A stretch of 22,500 bases of DNA from Theodoxus fluviatilis (GCA_034096865.1 JAWQFJ010012330.1:1-22500), one strand, 5' to 3'. Shown: positions 1 through 10,365, counted from the first letter of the stretch. Notes: a model not told the origin generated them from the sequence alone. Translations and numbers: made by a program.

Positions 1-819
1 TTTCCTTCTCTTTCCTTGCGCAATCTTGCGACACCTTCCTTCCTCCCTTTTTATTTCTTTTACAGTTCCCTTCTTAAAAACAAACAATTGTACTGTAAAG
101 TAAAGATGCCAAACGTTCAGAAAAACAAAACGGAAAAAAATAATCAAAAGGCTCGATATAAAGTGTTGCCTTCTTTGATCGATTACTCGATAAAACTTTT
201 CATGACGTCAACCTCCACATTATTTTCGACGCTGACATATTAGTCCTGCATGCCTTGCAAACTCGGTCGGTCAACTCCACCAGGTCAGAAAGGGTCAATG
301 GGCCATCAAGAAGGTGGAAAAGCACTAGCCGACTGTTTGGCGTTTGTGTTGGGGCTTTGTGTTCTCCGCCGCCTTTGACAAGACGCAATGTCCGGTGGTG
401 CAGATTCAGTAGAAGCAATCATTTTCTTTGAGATCATAAAGCGTGGCTGTACTTCCTCCCTACGTCCGAGAGACCTCATGTGGTTGCTCTTGTCAACAGC
501 GGGGCTGGTTCATGGAACAAAAGGATGTTGGACCATCTGTGTTGAAGTCCGCATGACCAGTGACCAAACAGGAAGAAACATCTTACGAGCACAGGGCAGA
601 GAAGAATGAAAGAGAATTATCTGGATGTTGACAATCGATTTGGCCATGAACTATGGCTGCGCTGCTTTCCAATCTTGAGAACACAATGATTATTTCCCAA
701 TTATGATGTACACTTTCCCCCCTACTTTCTCAGGATATGCGTAAGTGTATGATTGTTTTCAAGTTTCAATGGTTAACAACTATGTCCGAAGGTGCTCGAT
801 ACTCCCAGCTGGTGAAAAG
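1..819. other. Sequence with no recognised gene
   Basis: I see no repeat family and no recognisable gene here. Two modest open frames exist: 200-418 on the minus strand (72 codons) and 388-609 on the plus strand (73 codons). Neither has a domain I recognise, and neither is bounded by convincing splice sites. A perfect CRE palindrome TGACGTCA lies at 203-210, but a single 8-bp site is weak evidence of regulation. Confidence 0.5.
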
Positions 820-848
820 GTGTGTGTGTGCGCGCGCGTGTGTATGTG

Positions 849-884
<36 letters not shown>

Positions 885-987
885 CGTGTATGTGTATTTG
901 TGTATGCGCGCCCGCGAGATTGTGTGTCTGTGTGTGTATGTTTGTATGCGTTTTGTGTGTTTGTGTATGTGCTTGTGTGTGTATGTG

Positions 988-1039
<52 letters not shown>
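820..1039. repeat. Interrupted (TG)n microsatellite
   Basis: About 220 bp of alternating TG, with CG and TA interruptions in the first two thirds and a pure TG run at the 3' end (about 993-1039). The mix of impure old sequence and one pure end suggests continuing slippage at the right edge. Open frames here are poly-Cys/Val artefacts of a 2-bp period. Confidence 0.97.
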
Positions 1040-1040
<1 letters not shown>

Positions 1041-1322
1041 CGCTAGTTTTCTACTGCTGAAACGATTTAATGTGACAATGAATGAAAAAAAAACACTTAT
1101 AACTAAAGTTAGTCACCACTCTGAAAACTTTGAAAGAGGAAAAAGAAGTAAGGAAATGGACACGACTGACTCCTTAAAACATAAATAAAAAGGTGCACCA
1201 ATATAACATTATTCTGCTTTCCCAATAAATCATTAATGAGTACAGTGAAAAGTTAAAAGTGCACAGCAGTCATGAGTAGTACAGGAAAGCTAAGTCATAG
1301 TTCACAAATAATTGTGTTGATG

Positions 1323-1326
<4 letters not shown>

Positions 1327-1367
<41 letters not shown>

Positions 1368-1368
1368 T

Positions 1369-1432
<64 letters not shown>
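1327..1432. repeat. Compound (GT)n-(GAGT)-(GA)n microsatellite
   Basis: A pure GT run at 1327-1365 passes through a short GAGT transition into a pure GA run ending at 1432. The GA half is a polypurine tract of about 60 bp. The Arg/Glu open frame on the plus strand and the Leu/Ser frame on the minus strand come from the repeat. Confidence 0.97.
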
Positions 1433-1435
<3 letters not shown>

Positions 1436-1709
1436 GTCGAAAGCTCATGGAATTTAACAAGCCAATTTTGTGCTGTGACTGAAGTGGAACACAACACCGA
1501 GCCACCTGGACGAGTAAGATACCGATGGCCAAAACACAGCAGCGTTTGTGTAGTTGTAGGGACGCCGACCAAGTTTAAACAGTGTCCTGACATCATACAC
1601 AGCGCTCTTTGTGTGGGAGAGCGTGTCGGGCGAGCTCACGTGCAGCCCGTGCCGAGCATAGCTTCCCAGATATATCACTGCACGTGGAGTATGGCGTGCC
1701 TGTACAGTT

Positions 1710-1896
1710 ATGACCACATTAAGACTTTTCCCGTAAAGACAGCGCCCCTCCCCCTCCTCCCCCCTCCTCCTCCCCCCCCCTCCTCCACCCCCCTCCTCCA
1801 CCCTTACAGAAATGGCCACATTGAAACTATTCCATGGTGACAGCATGCCCCTGAAGATATGGTCACATTGAGACTTTTCCTTAACGACCGCATTCT

Positions 1897-1928
<32 letters not shown>

Positions 1929-2016
1929 TTATGGTCACATTAAAACTATTCCATGGCGACAGCATGCCCCTAAATACATGATCACATTGAGACTTTTCTG
2001 TAGCTACAGCGTCACC
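1710..2016 (+). repeat. 47-bp tandem repeat with alternating A and B units
   Basis: Five units begin at 1710, 1812, 1859, 1931 and 1978, each opening with a version of ATGGTCACATT. Units alternate: A type continues with GAGACTTTTCC, B type with GAAACTATTCCATGG. Both B units are exactly 47 bp long. The first two A units are lengthened (102 and 72 bp) by C or CCT tracts at the same internal place. The array runs directly into the 16-bp minisatellite. Confidence 0.85.
1897..1924 (+). repeat. Poly(C) tract of 28
   Basis: An uninterrupted run of 28 C sits inside the second A-type 47-bp unit. The related tract at about 1743-1804 is C-rich with T and A interruptions. The opposite strand is G-rich and could form a quadruplex. 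Exact length in an assembly is unreliable. Confidence 0.95.
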
Positions 2017-2024
2017 TGTGGCGT

Positions 2025-2376
2025 GGTGAAATGTCCCCGTGGTGGAATGTCCCCGTGGTGAGATGTCCCCGTAGTGAGATGTCCCCGTGGTGAGATGTCC
2101 CCGTGGTGAGATGCCCCCGTGGTGAGATGTCCCCGTGGTCAGATGTCCCCGTGGTCAGATGTCCCCGTGGTGAGATGTCCCCGTGGTGAGATGTCCCCGT
2201 GGTCAGATGTCCCCGTGGTGAGATGTCCCCGTGGTGAGATGTCCCCGTGGTGAGATGTCCCCGTGGTGAGATGTCCCCGTGGTGAAATGTCCCCGTGGTG
2301 AGATGTCCCCGTGGTGAGATGTCCCCGTGGTAAAATGTCCCCGTGGTGAGATGTCCCCGTGGTGAGATGTCCCCGT
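2025..2376 (+). repeat. 16-bp minisatellite, 22 units
   Basis: Twenty-two copies in exact 16-bp register of GGTGAGATGTCCCCGT, with point variants such as GGTGAAATG, GGTCAGATG and GGTAAAATG. The preceding bases (about 2016-2024, TGTGGCGT) match the tail of the adjacent 57-bp unit. Because 16 is not a multiple of 3, frames cycle every 48 bp and stay open on the minus strand, giving His/Gly/Asp-rich artefact frames. Confidence 0.97.
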
Positions 2377-2892
2377 GGTGAGATGTCCGGGAAAACACGG
2401 CTTTCCCCGTGTGACGTGGTGAAATGTCCCCGTGGTGAGATGTCCGGGAAAACACGGCTTTCCCCGTGTGGCATGGTGAAATGTCCCTGTGGTGAGATGT
2501 CCGGGAAAACACGGCTTTCCCCATGTGGCGTGGTGAAATGTCCCCGTGGTGAGATGTCCGGCAAAACACGGCTTTCCCCGTGTGGCGTGGTGAGATGTCC
2601 CCGTGGTGAGATGTCCGGGAAAACACGGCTTTCCCCATGCGGCGTGGTGAAATGTCCCCGTGGTGAGATGTCCGGGAAAACACGGCTTTCCCCGTGTGGC
2701 GTGGTGAAATGTCCCCGTGGTGAGATGTCCCCGTGGTGAGATGTCCGGGAAAACACCGCTTTCCCTGTGTGGCGTGGTGGAATATCCCCGTGGTGAGATG
2801 TCCGGGAAAACACGGCTTTCCCTGTGTGGCGTGGTGAAATGTCCCCGTGGTGAGATGTGCGGGAAAACACGGCTTTCCCCGTGTGGCGTGGG
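2377..2892 (+). repeat. 57-bp higher-order minisatellite, 9 units
   Basis: The GGG of the CCGGGAAAACACGG core recurs at 2389, 2446, 2503, 2560 (variant GGC), 2617, 2674, 2747, 2804 and 2861. All intervals are 57 bp except 2674-2747, which is 73 (57+16). Each unit is two 16-bp modules plus a 25-bp insert containing GGGAAAACACGGCTTTCCC, an interrupted palindrome. 57 is divisible by 3, so a 19-residue repeat reads through on the plus strand. The 73-bp unit shifts that frame, which argues against coding. Confidence 0.97.
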
Positions 2893-3124
2893 GTTTTCAT
2901 CTGCTCGTCCAATCACGGACGCTACTCAGGCATCTAACTCTAAATTCGGATTTTCGTACTTTTGTAATCGTTTCTGAAAGTGCCATTTACGGATGAATTT
3001 TTAAAATATTACATACGAAACATGTAGGGACGAATGTAACGACATTTTGTGTCAATTAGGTGGCTGCCGAGTATGATCACTCTGAAGTCATTTCACCGAT
3101 CTCTGTTTTCATGGCAGTCGATCG

Positions 3125-3175
3125 CATTCTGTAAACCAGAGTCAGTATAGGCGAAGTCTCTAGTGAACTAGAATG
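3125..3175 (-). mobile_element. 51-bp end-only remnant of the 9-bp-TSD transposon family
   Basis: Read on the minus strand, the first 28 bases match the left end of the ~413-bp elements at 4544, 9740 and 11926 (CATTCTAGTTCACTAGAG then ACTTCGCCTA). The last 23 match their right end (TACTGACTC through ACAGAATG). All internal sequence is missing. It is flanked by perfect 9-bp direct repeats AGTCGATCG at 3116-3124 and 3176-3184. See the full-length copies for the family description. Confidence 0.85.
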
Positions 3176-3282
3176 AGTCGATCGAACCACCTGTGAAAGT
3201 TTCCACAGATGTTCATCACGACGGCATTGTCAGAAAAAGCATTGACGTGGACGAAATTGTTTTTAATGAGTGGTACGAGTGA

Positions 3283-3395
3283 ATAAACGAGTGAGTGAGC
3301 GAGCGAGAATGAGATGAGTGAGTGTGAGCGAGGGGTGGGGTGAGGGAGAGAGGGAGGGAATGAAGGTGTGAATGTGAATGAGTGAGTGAGTGAGC
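3283..3395 (+). repeat. Degenerate (GAGT)n purine-rich tract
   Basis: Runs of GAGT and GAGC with interruptions, passing through a GGGGTGGGGTGAGGGAGAG purine stretch and returning to GAGTGAGTGAGTGAGC. It appears to be an old microsatellite. Confidence 0.85.
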
Positions 3396-3811
3396 ATTGT
3401 CACATAATACATTGACATATGCACATCCTATTAGGAAATCTGAAGCCATTTCACCGTTATCTTTCCAAGGACACAGAGGTTTTTAATATCTACGGCAGCA
3501 CAATAACTGATTTATTTGTATTTTTATGGAAGATGAGGAGAAACAAATTGCAGAATGATTATAGAGTCACTTCTTGCAACATGTGTATACTAGCAATGCG
3601 TCATCGTGGTATGTGTGATTTTTAAGTAAGTTTGCTTTTTTATTTCGTAATAAAAATGTTTATATGTCAGCTTCATATTCCTCCCCTTCCCAGAAACATA
3701 TTTACCAGGGGTGTGGTATGTATGTAGTACCTCAATTTTGAAACGTATATCAATGGTACTAATGTTTAGATTAAAGCCTAAACTTGAATGCACGGGCAAG
3801 TGCGCATGAGT

Positions 3812-3812
<1 letters not shown>
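3396..3812. other. AT-rich sequence, no gene seen
   Basis: No repeat family, conserved frame or convincing splice site was identified. It is AT-rich, with many short T runs. It ends at the large CA array. Confidence 0.5.
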
Positions 3813-3813
<1 letters not shown>

Positions 3814-3900
<87 letters not shown>

Positions 3901-3975
3901 GCTACATATAGTCACCCTCAGATGTACATCTGAGCACACACATGCACATACACACACAAAGTACACACAAACACT

Positions 3976-4049
<74 letters not shown>

Positions 4050-4329
4050 ACACACACAAAGCTACAGATAGTCACTCTCAGATGTACATCTGAGCACACA
4101 CGTGCACATACACACACACAAAGCACACACAAACACAAAGCAAACACACACACACACACACACGCACGCACACACACACACACACACACTCCCACAGATA
4201 ACCACACTCAGACACACATCTGAGCACACACACACACACACATACACACACGCACACACACACACAAAACACACACACTCAAAACACACACAAACACACA
4301 AACAAAACACACACACACAGCACACACAC

Positions 4330-4402
<73 letters not shown>
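3814..4402. repeat. Compound (CA)n array with an embedded palindromic spacer
   Basis: Almost 600 bp of CA with occasional TA, GCA and AAAC variants. It is interrupted three times by a related spacer of about 40 bp running from AAAGCTACA to CATCTGAGCACACA. The spacers centre on CAGATGTACATCTG at 3919-3932 and 4079-4092, and on the decayed CAGACACACATCTG at 4209-4222. The spacing (160 and 130 bp) shows that CA plus spacer was duplicated as a block. The purest CA runs are about 3981-4043 and 4333-4402. Confidence 0.95.
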
Positions 4403-4404
<2 letters not shown>

Positions 4405-4543
4405 CTGCGGGTGGTCAGCGAAGATGAAATAGGAGAGAACTGCTTCTTTGCACGTGTGGGGTCGCTCACCACTTTGTCAACGCACCTCATTCACTGTCGC
4501 CAGTTAATTACCTCAGTGTGAACGTACGCATCTTGGCATGCCA

Positions 4544-4957
4544 CATTCTAGTAAACTAGAGATTTCGCCTACCGGCAAAAGTATCTCTAGCACAGTTCAC
4601 ATCACGTGATGGAAGGTTTTTGGCCAATTTATGCAAGCGGAGGTCACACGAGAGGCTTGTGGGTTAGCCAATGTGCTCCCTGACATACGCCGTTAAAGTA
4701 GTTCTAAGACTATTTCGCACAAAACTCTTAACTTACTCTTGTTGAGACAACAAACAAGCGTTTATTCGATACAATAAAATGTTTGTGTTGAAATGGAACC
4801 AAGTTTTTACATCTGAATGATTTCTGTAAAAAGTGGAGAGAAAAATAGTATCAGAACGAACTATTTTTGGCGCAAGGCTGTAATGCCAAGGGTCAAGCCT
4901 ATTACGCATTCATTGCGAACTGTGCCAGAGTCACTACTGACTCGGGTTCACAGAGTG
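4544..4957 (+). mobile_element. Non-autonomous DNA transposon, copy 1 (414 bp, 9-bp TSD)
   Basis: This copy aligns end to end with 9740-10152 and 11926-12337, roughly 85-90% by eye. It starts CATTCTAGT and ends ACAGAGTG, so the ends are a short imperfect inverted repeat of about six bases. Flanks are GGCATGCCA (4535-4543) and GGCAGGCCA (4958-4966), 8 of 9 matching. Near the left end is a foldable TTCGCC-TACC-GGC motif, followed by the palindrome CATCACGTGATG at 4600-4611. No transposase is encoded. A 9-bp duplication is typical of the Mutator-like superfamily and also occurs in Merlin (8-9), but the ends do not settle the family. Confidence 0.85.
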
Positions 4958-4966
4958 GGCAGGCCA

Positions 4967-6470
4967 GTGACCGGTGCTAACACACTGCAGCAAACTGTAA
5001 GTGGCCTGACGGAAACAGGCAACAATGCAGTCAGTCAGTGCCGCTGTCATAGCTGTGCCGTGGTGCCTCTAACGTTTCAGTGTGACCAGGGGAGGTATTC
5101 CTTATTTTATGCGCCTACATGTATTTAGTGACCATATTTGTTATTATTAAAATGGGAAAACACGAAACGAAAGGGAAAATGTGAAATCAGGTCACGACCT
5201 GACTGCTCGTCTTTCTCGTCTTTTGCCTGCTTCGAACTGGTATAGTTAGATGTTAAATTTTAATATCGTGTTCGTGTGATGGCTGACCCATGTAGTAACA
5301 CAAAAAACAAACATGGCGAGAAAAAAAGAAGCAAAGGCCTCTTGCCAGTCAAATTTTTGCTGCTTTTTTTCTTCTTTCTGTCTTTCAACTATCTTAATGT
5401 AGGTCAGATTCTGCGGAAGGTCTGAACACACTTTTGCCATCATTTACAAATTAATTCTGCAGTCATCGCGTTTTGAGACATTTGAATGAAAAAGATTGGG
5501 TGAACGGCATGCTGGCTTCGGACAGCTGCTGAATGTGACTGAACGAAGCAACTCGTAACCTTTTCAGAAATGTTTGTTCATGCAGTGTCATGATGTTTTC
5601 AGACTGGGTGCTCAAAAGAAGATCAAACTTTAAACTGTTGGTACGATCACGACGTGCAGCCTATCCATGGGAAAATGAAAAAATACCTACCCCTTTCTCT
5701 TCATTTGACACATCTGAATTTGTCCGTCACCTTGTAACACTGCAGCTTTTCATGTTCGTTCTAATGCTGCAATGCACACAATCTTAGAAATGCGCAGTAA
5801 TATCAATACCGTCCTCTGCTGTACATCTACTTCAAAATCAAGTTGTGAAAATGTGAAAGAATACAAGATATGACTGACCCATGCTAAAAAGAAAACTTGC
5901 TTAATTTCACAAATAAAATGAAGCTGATTAAAATGATGGGTGAGGAGCAATGTGGATGGTGTCCTTGGTGTGAATTTTATTGGTTCCTCTGCTCGCCCAC
6001 GAATACTTTACAAATAGCGACTTTTTTTAAAAGGAAAAACGAAAAAAGCATTTTATATCATCAGTGGTGACTACTGCCCACAGAACGCGGGCTGGCAGCA
6101 TTGTCAAGAAATGTGTGATTCATCGGGGTCAGTCAATTGACCTCGAATTTTTTAAAGATGACTTTGGTGCGAGCTAATGGCAGATGTACGCAGTAAGCGT
6201 AAGTAGCTAGCACTGGCAAAAGTGAAGGATGGTCCTCAAGAGAATACAGTTGCCAAAACGTCAAATCAGTATGTTTTCATTGTATGCGGGAATTCGTACA
6301 TTTGACTTTCACATAACCCAACAATAACAGAAAAGACAGGAACAACGATAATATTTAAAGGTATGCAATTAGAGTACTTATTCAACTGGACAAAACAACA
6401 TTACACGATTGAAGTTAATGTATTCAGAAACTTCTAGAGGACTCTACGATGACCAGAGGAAATGATTTAG
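4967..6470. other. Sequence with no recognised gene
   Basis: About 1.5 kb without tandem arrays or a recognised element. The longest frames (5590-5787 plus, 5750-5950 minus, 5246-5443 minus) are all under 70 codons and show no known domain. The region is AT-rich with A and T runs. I see no promoter or splice-site combination worth calling. Confidence 0.5.
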
Positions 6471-6475
6471 GCTCG

Positions 6476-6504
6476 TGTGTGTGTGTGTGAATGTGTGTGT
6501 GTGA

Positions 6505-6539
<35 letters not shown>

Positions 6540-6582
6540 TGTGCGTGTGCGTGTGCGCGCGCGTGCGTGTGTGTGCGTGCGT
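6476..6582. repeat. (TG)n microsatellite with CG-rich end
   Basis: TG repeats interrupted by GAATG, ending in a TGCGTGTGCGCGCGCGTGCG stretch. Alternating purine-pyrimidine with GC is favourable for Z-DNA. Confidence 0.95.
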
Positions 6583-7402
6583 TTTAAATATGTTCTTTGT
6601 ATACAATTTGTACACCTTTGTTTTGGTAACTTTTCTTTCTTTTAGTCTTGTTGTTCTTTAGTCGGGAGGGAGAGAGTTTGTTTAATCCGTTTTACCCTGG
6701 CCCCTGCTGGGAGGTGCTATTACAAAATTTTAGGAAAAGCAAACACTCTATGCAGTTCAAATATTTGCTCCCAGCATGCACCTGCATTTGAATACATTTT
6801 CTGTTGACTTGTCCGTCGCTTCTTCTTCCTCACCACACAGCTTTTCCCCTATGCACTTCGTCTGGTCCATTGAATTTCTTAACTCTGCATGTGGACCTGT
6901 TTTGTTTCTTTGTTTGACTCTGTCCAATGTGATTTAGTACCTTCTGTGTGCTCTCTTTGAACTTTCCTGCTCCTTCATCCATTTTTTCGACCTCGCCAAC
7001 GCAACGACGAAACGCAAGAACTGGGGGGAGGCCATGCGGTATTTGCAATGTTTTGAAGTGTGTGTGTGTGTACGCACCGGATTTCATACAACTGATATCC
7101 AGCTGCCTTGATTTGCTCTCAAACGCATTCAAATGAGAGGAGGATTAGAAATGGTGATATGGGAATACGTGGGACTCGGACACGACGTGAAGAGCACAGG
7201 ATCTGACAGGACATCCTCTGTCTCCGAGACCTAGTGACCCTGTTCCCGTTTCCATGCCAGCGTCACGGCAAGGGCGGGTGGTCTGATGCCGTCAGTGACC
7301 CACATGTTATGTGAGTGACCTTGCTGTGAAGCGCTTTGACACCCCGACAAGGACGACATGGCGTTGTATAAAGTCAATGTCTTTACCATTCTTCTCGTTG
7401 GA

Positions 7403-7407
<5 letters not shown>
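6583..7407. other. Sequence with no recognised gene
   Basis: No repeat family or gene recognised. A minus-strand frame of 100 codons (6830-7132) and its plus-strand partner of 62 codons lack recognisable domains. A short GT run lies at about 7060-7071. Confidence 0.45.
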
Positions 7408-7487
<80 letters not shown>

Positions 7488-7537
7488 AAACGAAAACGAA
7501 AACGAACGAAAACTTGATTTCGTTAGGCCTCCTGCTC

Positions 7538-7632
<95 letters not shown>
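7408..7632 (+). repeat. Twin (GA)n polypurine tracts
   Basis: GA runs at 7408-7484 (77 bp) and 7541-7632 (92 bp) flank a short unique segment that itself begins with repeated CGAAAA. These are long mirror-symmetric polypurine tracts. The Arg/Glu and Ser/Leu frames through them are artefacts. Confidence 0.97.
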
Positions 7633-7634
<2 letters not shown>

Positions 7635-7774
7635 CAGAGACAGAGATAGAGATAGAGACAGAGAGACGGATGGACGGATGGACGGACAGACAGATAGGCA
7701 GATAGAAAGAGACAGGAAGAGACACAGAATCAGAGAGACCGAAGGACAGACAGACATACAGACAGACAGACAGT

Positions 7775-7825
<51 letters not shown>

Positions 7826-7862
7826 ACAGACAGACAGACAGAAACTCACACACCCAGACCCA
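7633..7862 (+). repeat. Patchwork of tetranucleotide repeats (GATA, GACG, GACA, GGCA)
   Basis: A succession of GATAGA, GGATGGAC and GACAGACA pieces, then a pure GGCA run of about 12 copies (about 7777-7824) and a short GACA run (7824-7841). Adjacent motifs differ by single substitutions, as expected if new motifs arose by point change followed by slippage. Confidence 0.93.
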
Positions 7863-7906
7863 CACTCACAGATATACAATCACACACACGCATGCGCGCG
7901 AGTAAA

Positions 7907-7911
<5 letters not shown>

Positions 7912-7967
<56 letters not shown>
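7912..7967 (+). repeat. (GA)n microsatellite
   Basis: A 56-bp pure GA run preceded by a CACACACGCATGCGCGCG segment and followed by ACGGGTGGGGGGAGG. It is the third GA tract within 600 bp. Confidence 0.97.
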
Positions 7968-7968
<1 letters not shown>

Positions 7969-8439
7969 GGGTGGGGGGAGGCAGAGAAAGAATCACGAGA
8001 TAGCCAATATACGAATGAACATTTTCCAATCTATATCTGCCATAAAGAATAAATTGCATGAAGAAAGCTGCAGTATTTGTGAACTCGCGAATGAAATCGA
8101 GAATATGATATTGTTTCGCCTCAAATACCAATGCAAAACACCAATATATGAGTGAACATCCCTTCGATCGGCTAGTCTGCAGCTAGCAACACAGTGCATT
8201 TCTTGATGATAAAAATTGTGCAGACTGTCAAGATTGGCCTCCATCGGGTACTGTGTCAGGGAAGGCCTGGTTTTGCAGTGAAGTCAAATACAACACGGCA
8301 TGATGAAGTGGCGGTTGAAACTCAGCCTGAATTCCGTGCAGCCAAGCTTTGCACTCCACTGGGCTCACCTCACCACTCCGCACTACTGTAACCTGAGCTT
8401 TGCAGCTCTTGAGCATCTGAGCGGGTGCATAGATGAGAA

Positions 8440-8440
<1 letters not shown>
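7968..8440. other. Short sequence between repeat blocks, no gene seen
   Basis: No recognised element. Two similar phrases stand out: CGAATGAACATTTTCC (about 8011) and GAGTGAACATCCCTTCGATC (about 8150). They are too short to call a repeat. Open frames on both strands are under 90 codons without known domains. Confidence 0.4.
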
Positions 8441-8644
<204 letters not shown>

Positions 8645-8716
8645 CAAACAGGCAGGCAGGCACGCACGCTCACGCACGCACAAACAGGCAGGCAGGCACG
8701 CACGCTCACGCACGCA
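8645..8716 (+). repeat. 36-bp tandem duplication
   Basis: A 36-bp unit beginning CAAACAGGCAGGCAGGCACG is present twice in tandem, at 8645 and 8681. It bridges the GACA/CGGA tract and the CA array. Confidence 0.9.
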
Positions 8717-8730
8717 CAAAATGTCAAGCA

Positions 8731-8804
8731 AGCACACACACACAGGCACACGCACGCGCGCACGCGCGCGCACACACATACACATACGCACACATACACA
8801 CACG

Positions 8805-8836
<32 letters not shown>

Positions 8837-8912
8837 CACACGCGCGCACACACACACACGCACGCACGCAGGCACACGCACGTGCACACACACACACGCA
8901 CGCACGCACACG

Positions 8913-8959
<47 letters not shown>

Positions 8960-8963
8960 AAAT
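8731..8963. repeat. (CA)n array with CGCA and TACA interruptions
   Basis: CA repeats mixed with CGCG and ACGC segments over the first 190 bp and a pure CA run at the right end (about 8917-8953). This repeats the pattern of an impure body with one pure edge. Confidence 0.95.
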
Positions 8964-9730
8964 CCTCCCCCGCGCCCCTCCACACACTTGAATAAACAAA
9001 TGGACTGTTTTCGGGGATCCGAAAGATGTTAAAAAATGGTTTGATATGAACATACAGTTTCAGTGAATGGAATGTTGATATCAACCGATGATATTTTCCT
9101 TCAGTCTCTCTGAGCAGCTTCCAGGAAGCGAACACTCTGGAGACAGTTCAGTCGATCGGACTGTCGTGTGCTGTAACGAACTCTGAAATCGCTTGTCAAA
9201 GAGAAAAAGTCCACATTCTAATTGAAATAGCGTACGTCCTGTCGCTCCTGGCAGTGTACAGTGCTCGCATCAGCTTCCCTGCGTTTGACTAGAGAATGAA
9301 ACGTATTTGTGGGATTTTGTGTGTGTAACCCACAACACAACGACGTAATTAATGATTCCCATCCCTCTACCCAGCTCTCTGTATCCTGGTATTTCTCCTC
9401 CTTTTGTGAATCGCCGGAGGGGATAGGATCACGCTGTCTCGGAAGGCGATCGGAAAAGACGAATGGTTATGGGACTCGAGAGGAAAAACGACGGGCCCAC
9501 ATTGTCCAACTGGGTTAATTTCGTTCATAAGCTTTTGGATTGTCGTTCTTTCATCGGGAGAGAAAGATTTGGACTTTTCTTGCTCGAATGTGAGTCCAAT
9601 GACCCCCCTCGCATCGCTCGGCTCACAGCCGAATCCGAAACAAACAGTTCTCTGCTGAGGTTTTAAAACTGTTGAAAACTGCAGTCATAAACTGTTTCCT
9701 GCGACCATAACTCGGGATACTGGTTGTCCT
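8964..9730. other. Sequence with no recognised gene
   Basis: No repeat family or domain-bearing frame seen. Short frames at 9309-9518 and 9463-9666 (under 70 codons) are unremarkable. Confidence 0.45.
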
Positions 9731-9739
9731 ACCCACACA

Positions 9740-10152
9740 CATTCTAGTCCACTAGAGACTTCGCCTACCGGCGAAAATGTATCTACCCCAGTTGACATCA
9801 CGTGATGGAAGTTTTTCGTCCGAAATATGCTAATGAAGGTCACACGAGAGGCTTGTGGGATAGCCGATCTGCTCCCTGACATACGCCGTTAAAGTAGTTC
9901 TAAGACTATTTCGCACACAACTCTTAACGTACTCTAGTTGAGGCTAAACAAGCGTTTATTCGATGAAATAAAATGTTTGTGTTGAAATGGAAACAAGTTT
10001 TGACATCTGCATGATTTCTGTGAAAGGTGGAGAGAAAAAATAGTATCAGAACGAACTATTTTTGGCACAATGCTGTAATGCAAAGGGTCAAGTCTATTAC
10101 GCATTCATTGCGAACTGTGTCAGAGTTACTACTGACTCGGGTTCACAGAATG
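9740..10152 (+). mobile_element. Non-autonomous DNA transposon, copy 2 (413 bp, possible 9-bp TSD)
   Basis: This copy begins CATTCTAGTCCACTAGAG and ends TTCACAGAATG, so CATTCT and AGAATG are perfect inverted ends. The left end holds the perfect hairpin TTCGCC-TACC-GGCGAA, and CATCACGTGATG lies at 9796-9807. Flanks are ACCCACACA (9731-9739) and ATCTACACG (10153-10161). They match at 6 of 9 and all three differences are transitions, but the left flank is low-complexity, so this duplication alone would not be convincing. Confidence 0.85.
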
Positions 10153-10365
10153 ATCTACACGCACCCCGCGCACGCGCTCTGATCAAGGCACTGTTGTTCT
10201 CCCTCGAGCGTCAGCACTGTTTATTTCTTGACATGAGTGTGCTCGTCTTAAATGGAAAAATAAAAGCTGCCCGGTAATACCTTGTGCGAACTGCATGACA
10301 AGTGTCCACGTGCCCACTGGGAGCTCCTGCGCAGGGATCAATGCCAGCCCATCTCGAGAGGAAAG

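Noticed and set aside
200..418. Minus-strand frame of 72 codons with an LTLSDLVELTDRVCKACR segment
   Set aside because: It looks somewhat protein-like, but has no recognised family, no acceptor or promoter, and its length is within chance.
737..1188. Cys/Val-rich frames across TG/CA arrays here and at 3590-4520, 8228-9135 and 18786-19189
   Set aside because: Dinucleotide repeats read as alternating Cys-Val or His-Thr in any frame. No flanking coding evidence.
2025..2892. CRISPR-like array
   Set aside because: Units are directly tandem with no unique spacers, the setting is eukaryotic, and internal modules are variants of one another.
2012..2977. Long repeat-protein frames on both strands (His/Gly/Asp-rich minus, Cys/Gly/Lys-rich plus)
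   Set aside because: The 16-bp and 57-bp periods keep several frames open at once. The 73-bp unit shifts the plus-strand frame, and there is no promoter, splice site or non-repeat coding sequence attached.
3076..3460. Possible duplication of TCTGAAGTCATTTCACCG with TCTGAAGCCATTTCACCG, and CATTGTC-type phrases on both sides of the GAGT tract
   Set aside because: The shared phrases occur in different order and are too short to support a single duplication event.
4817..5128. 103-codon plus-strand frame
   Set aside because: Its first half lies in transposon copy 1 and is not kept in this frame by the other copies. The right half crosses the target duplication.
7231..8131. Arg-Glu and Ser-Leu repeat frames
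   Set aside because: Direct translation of GA/TC microsatellites.
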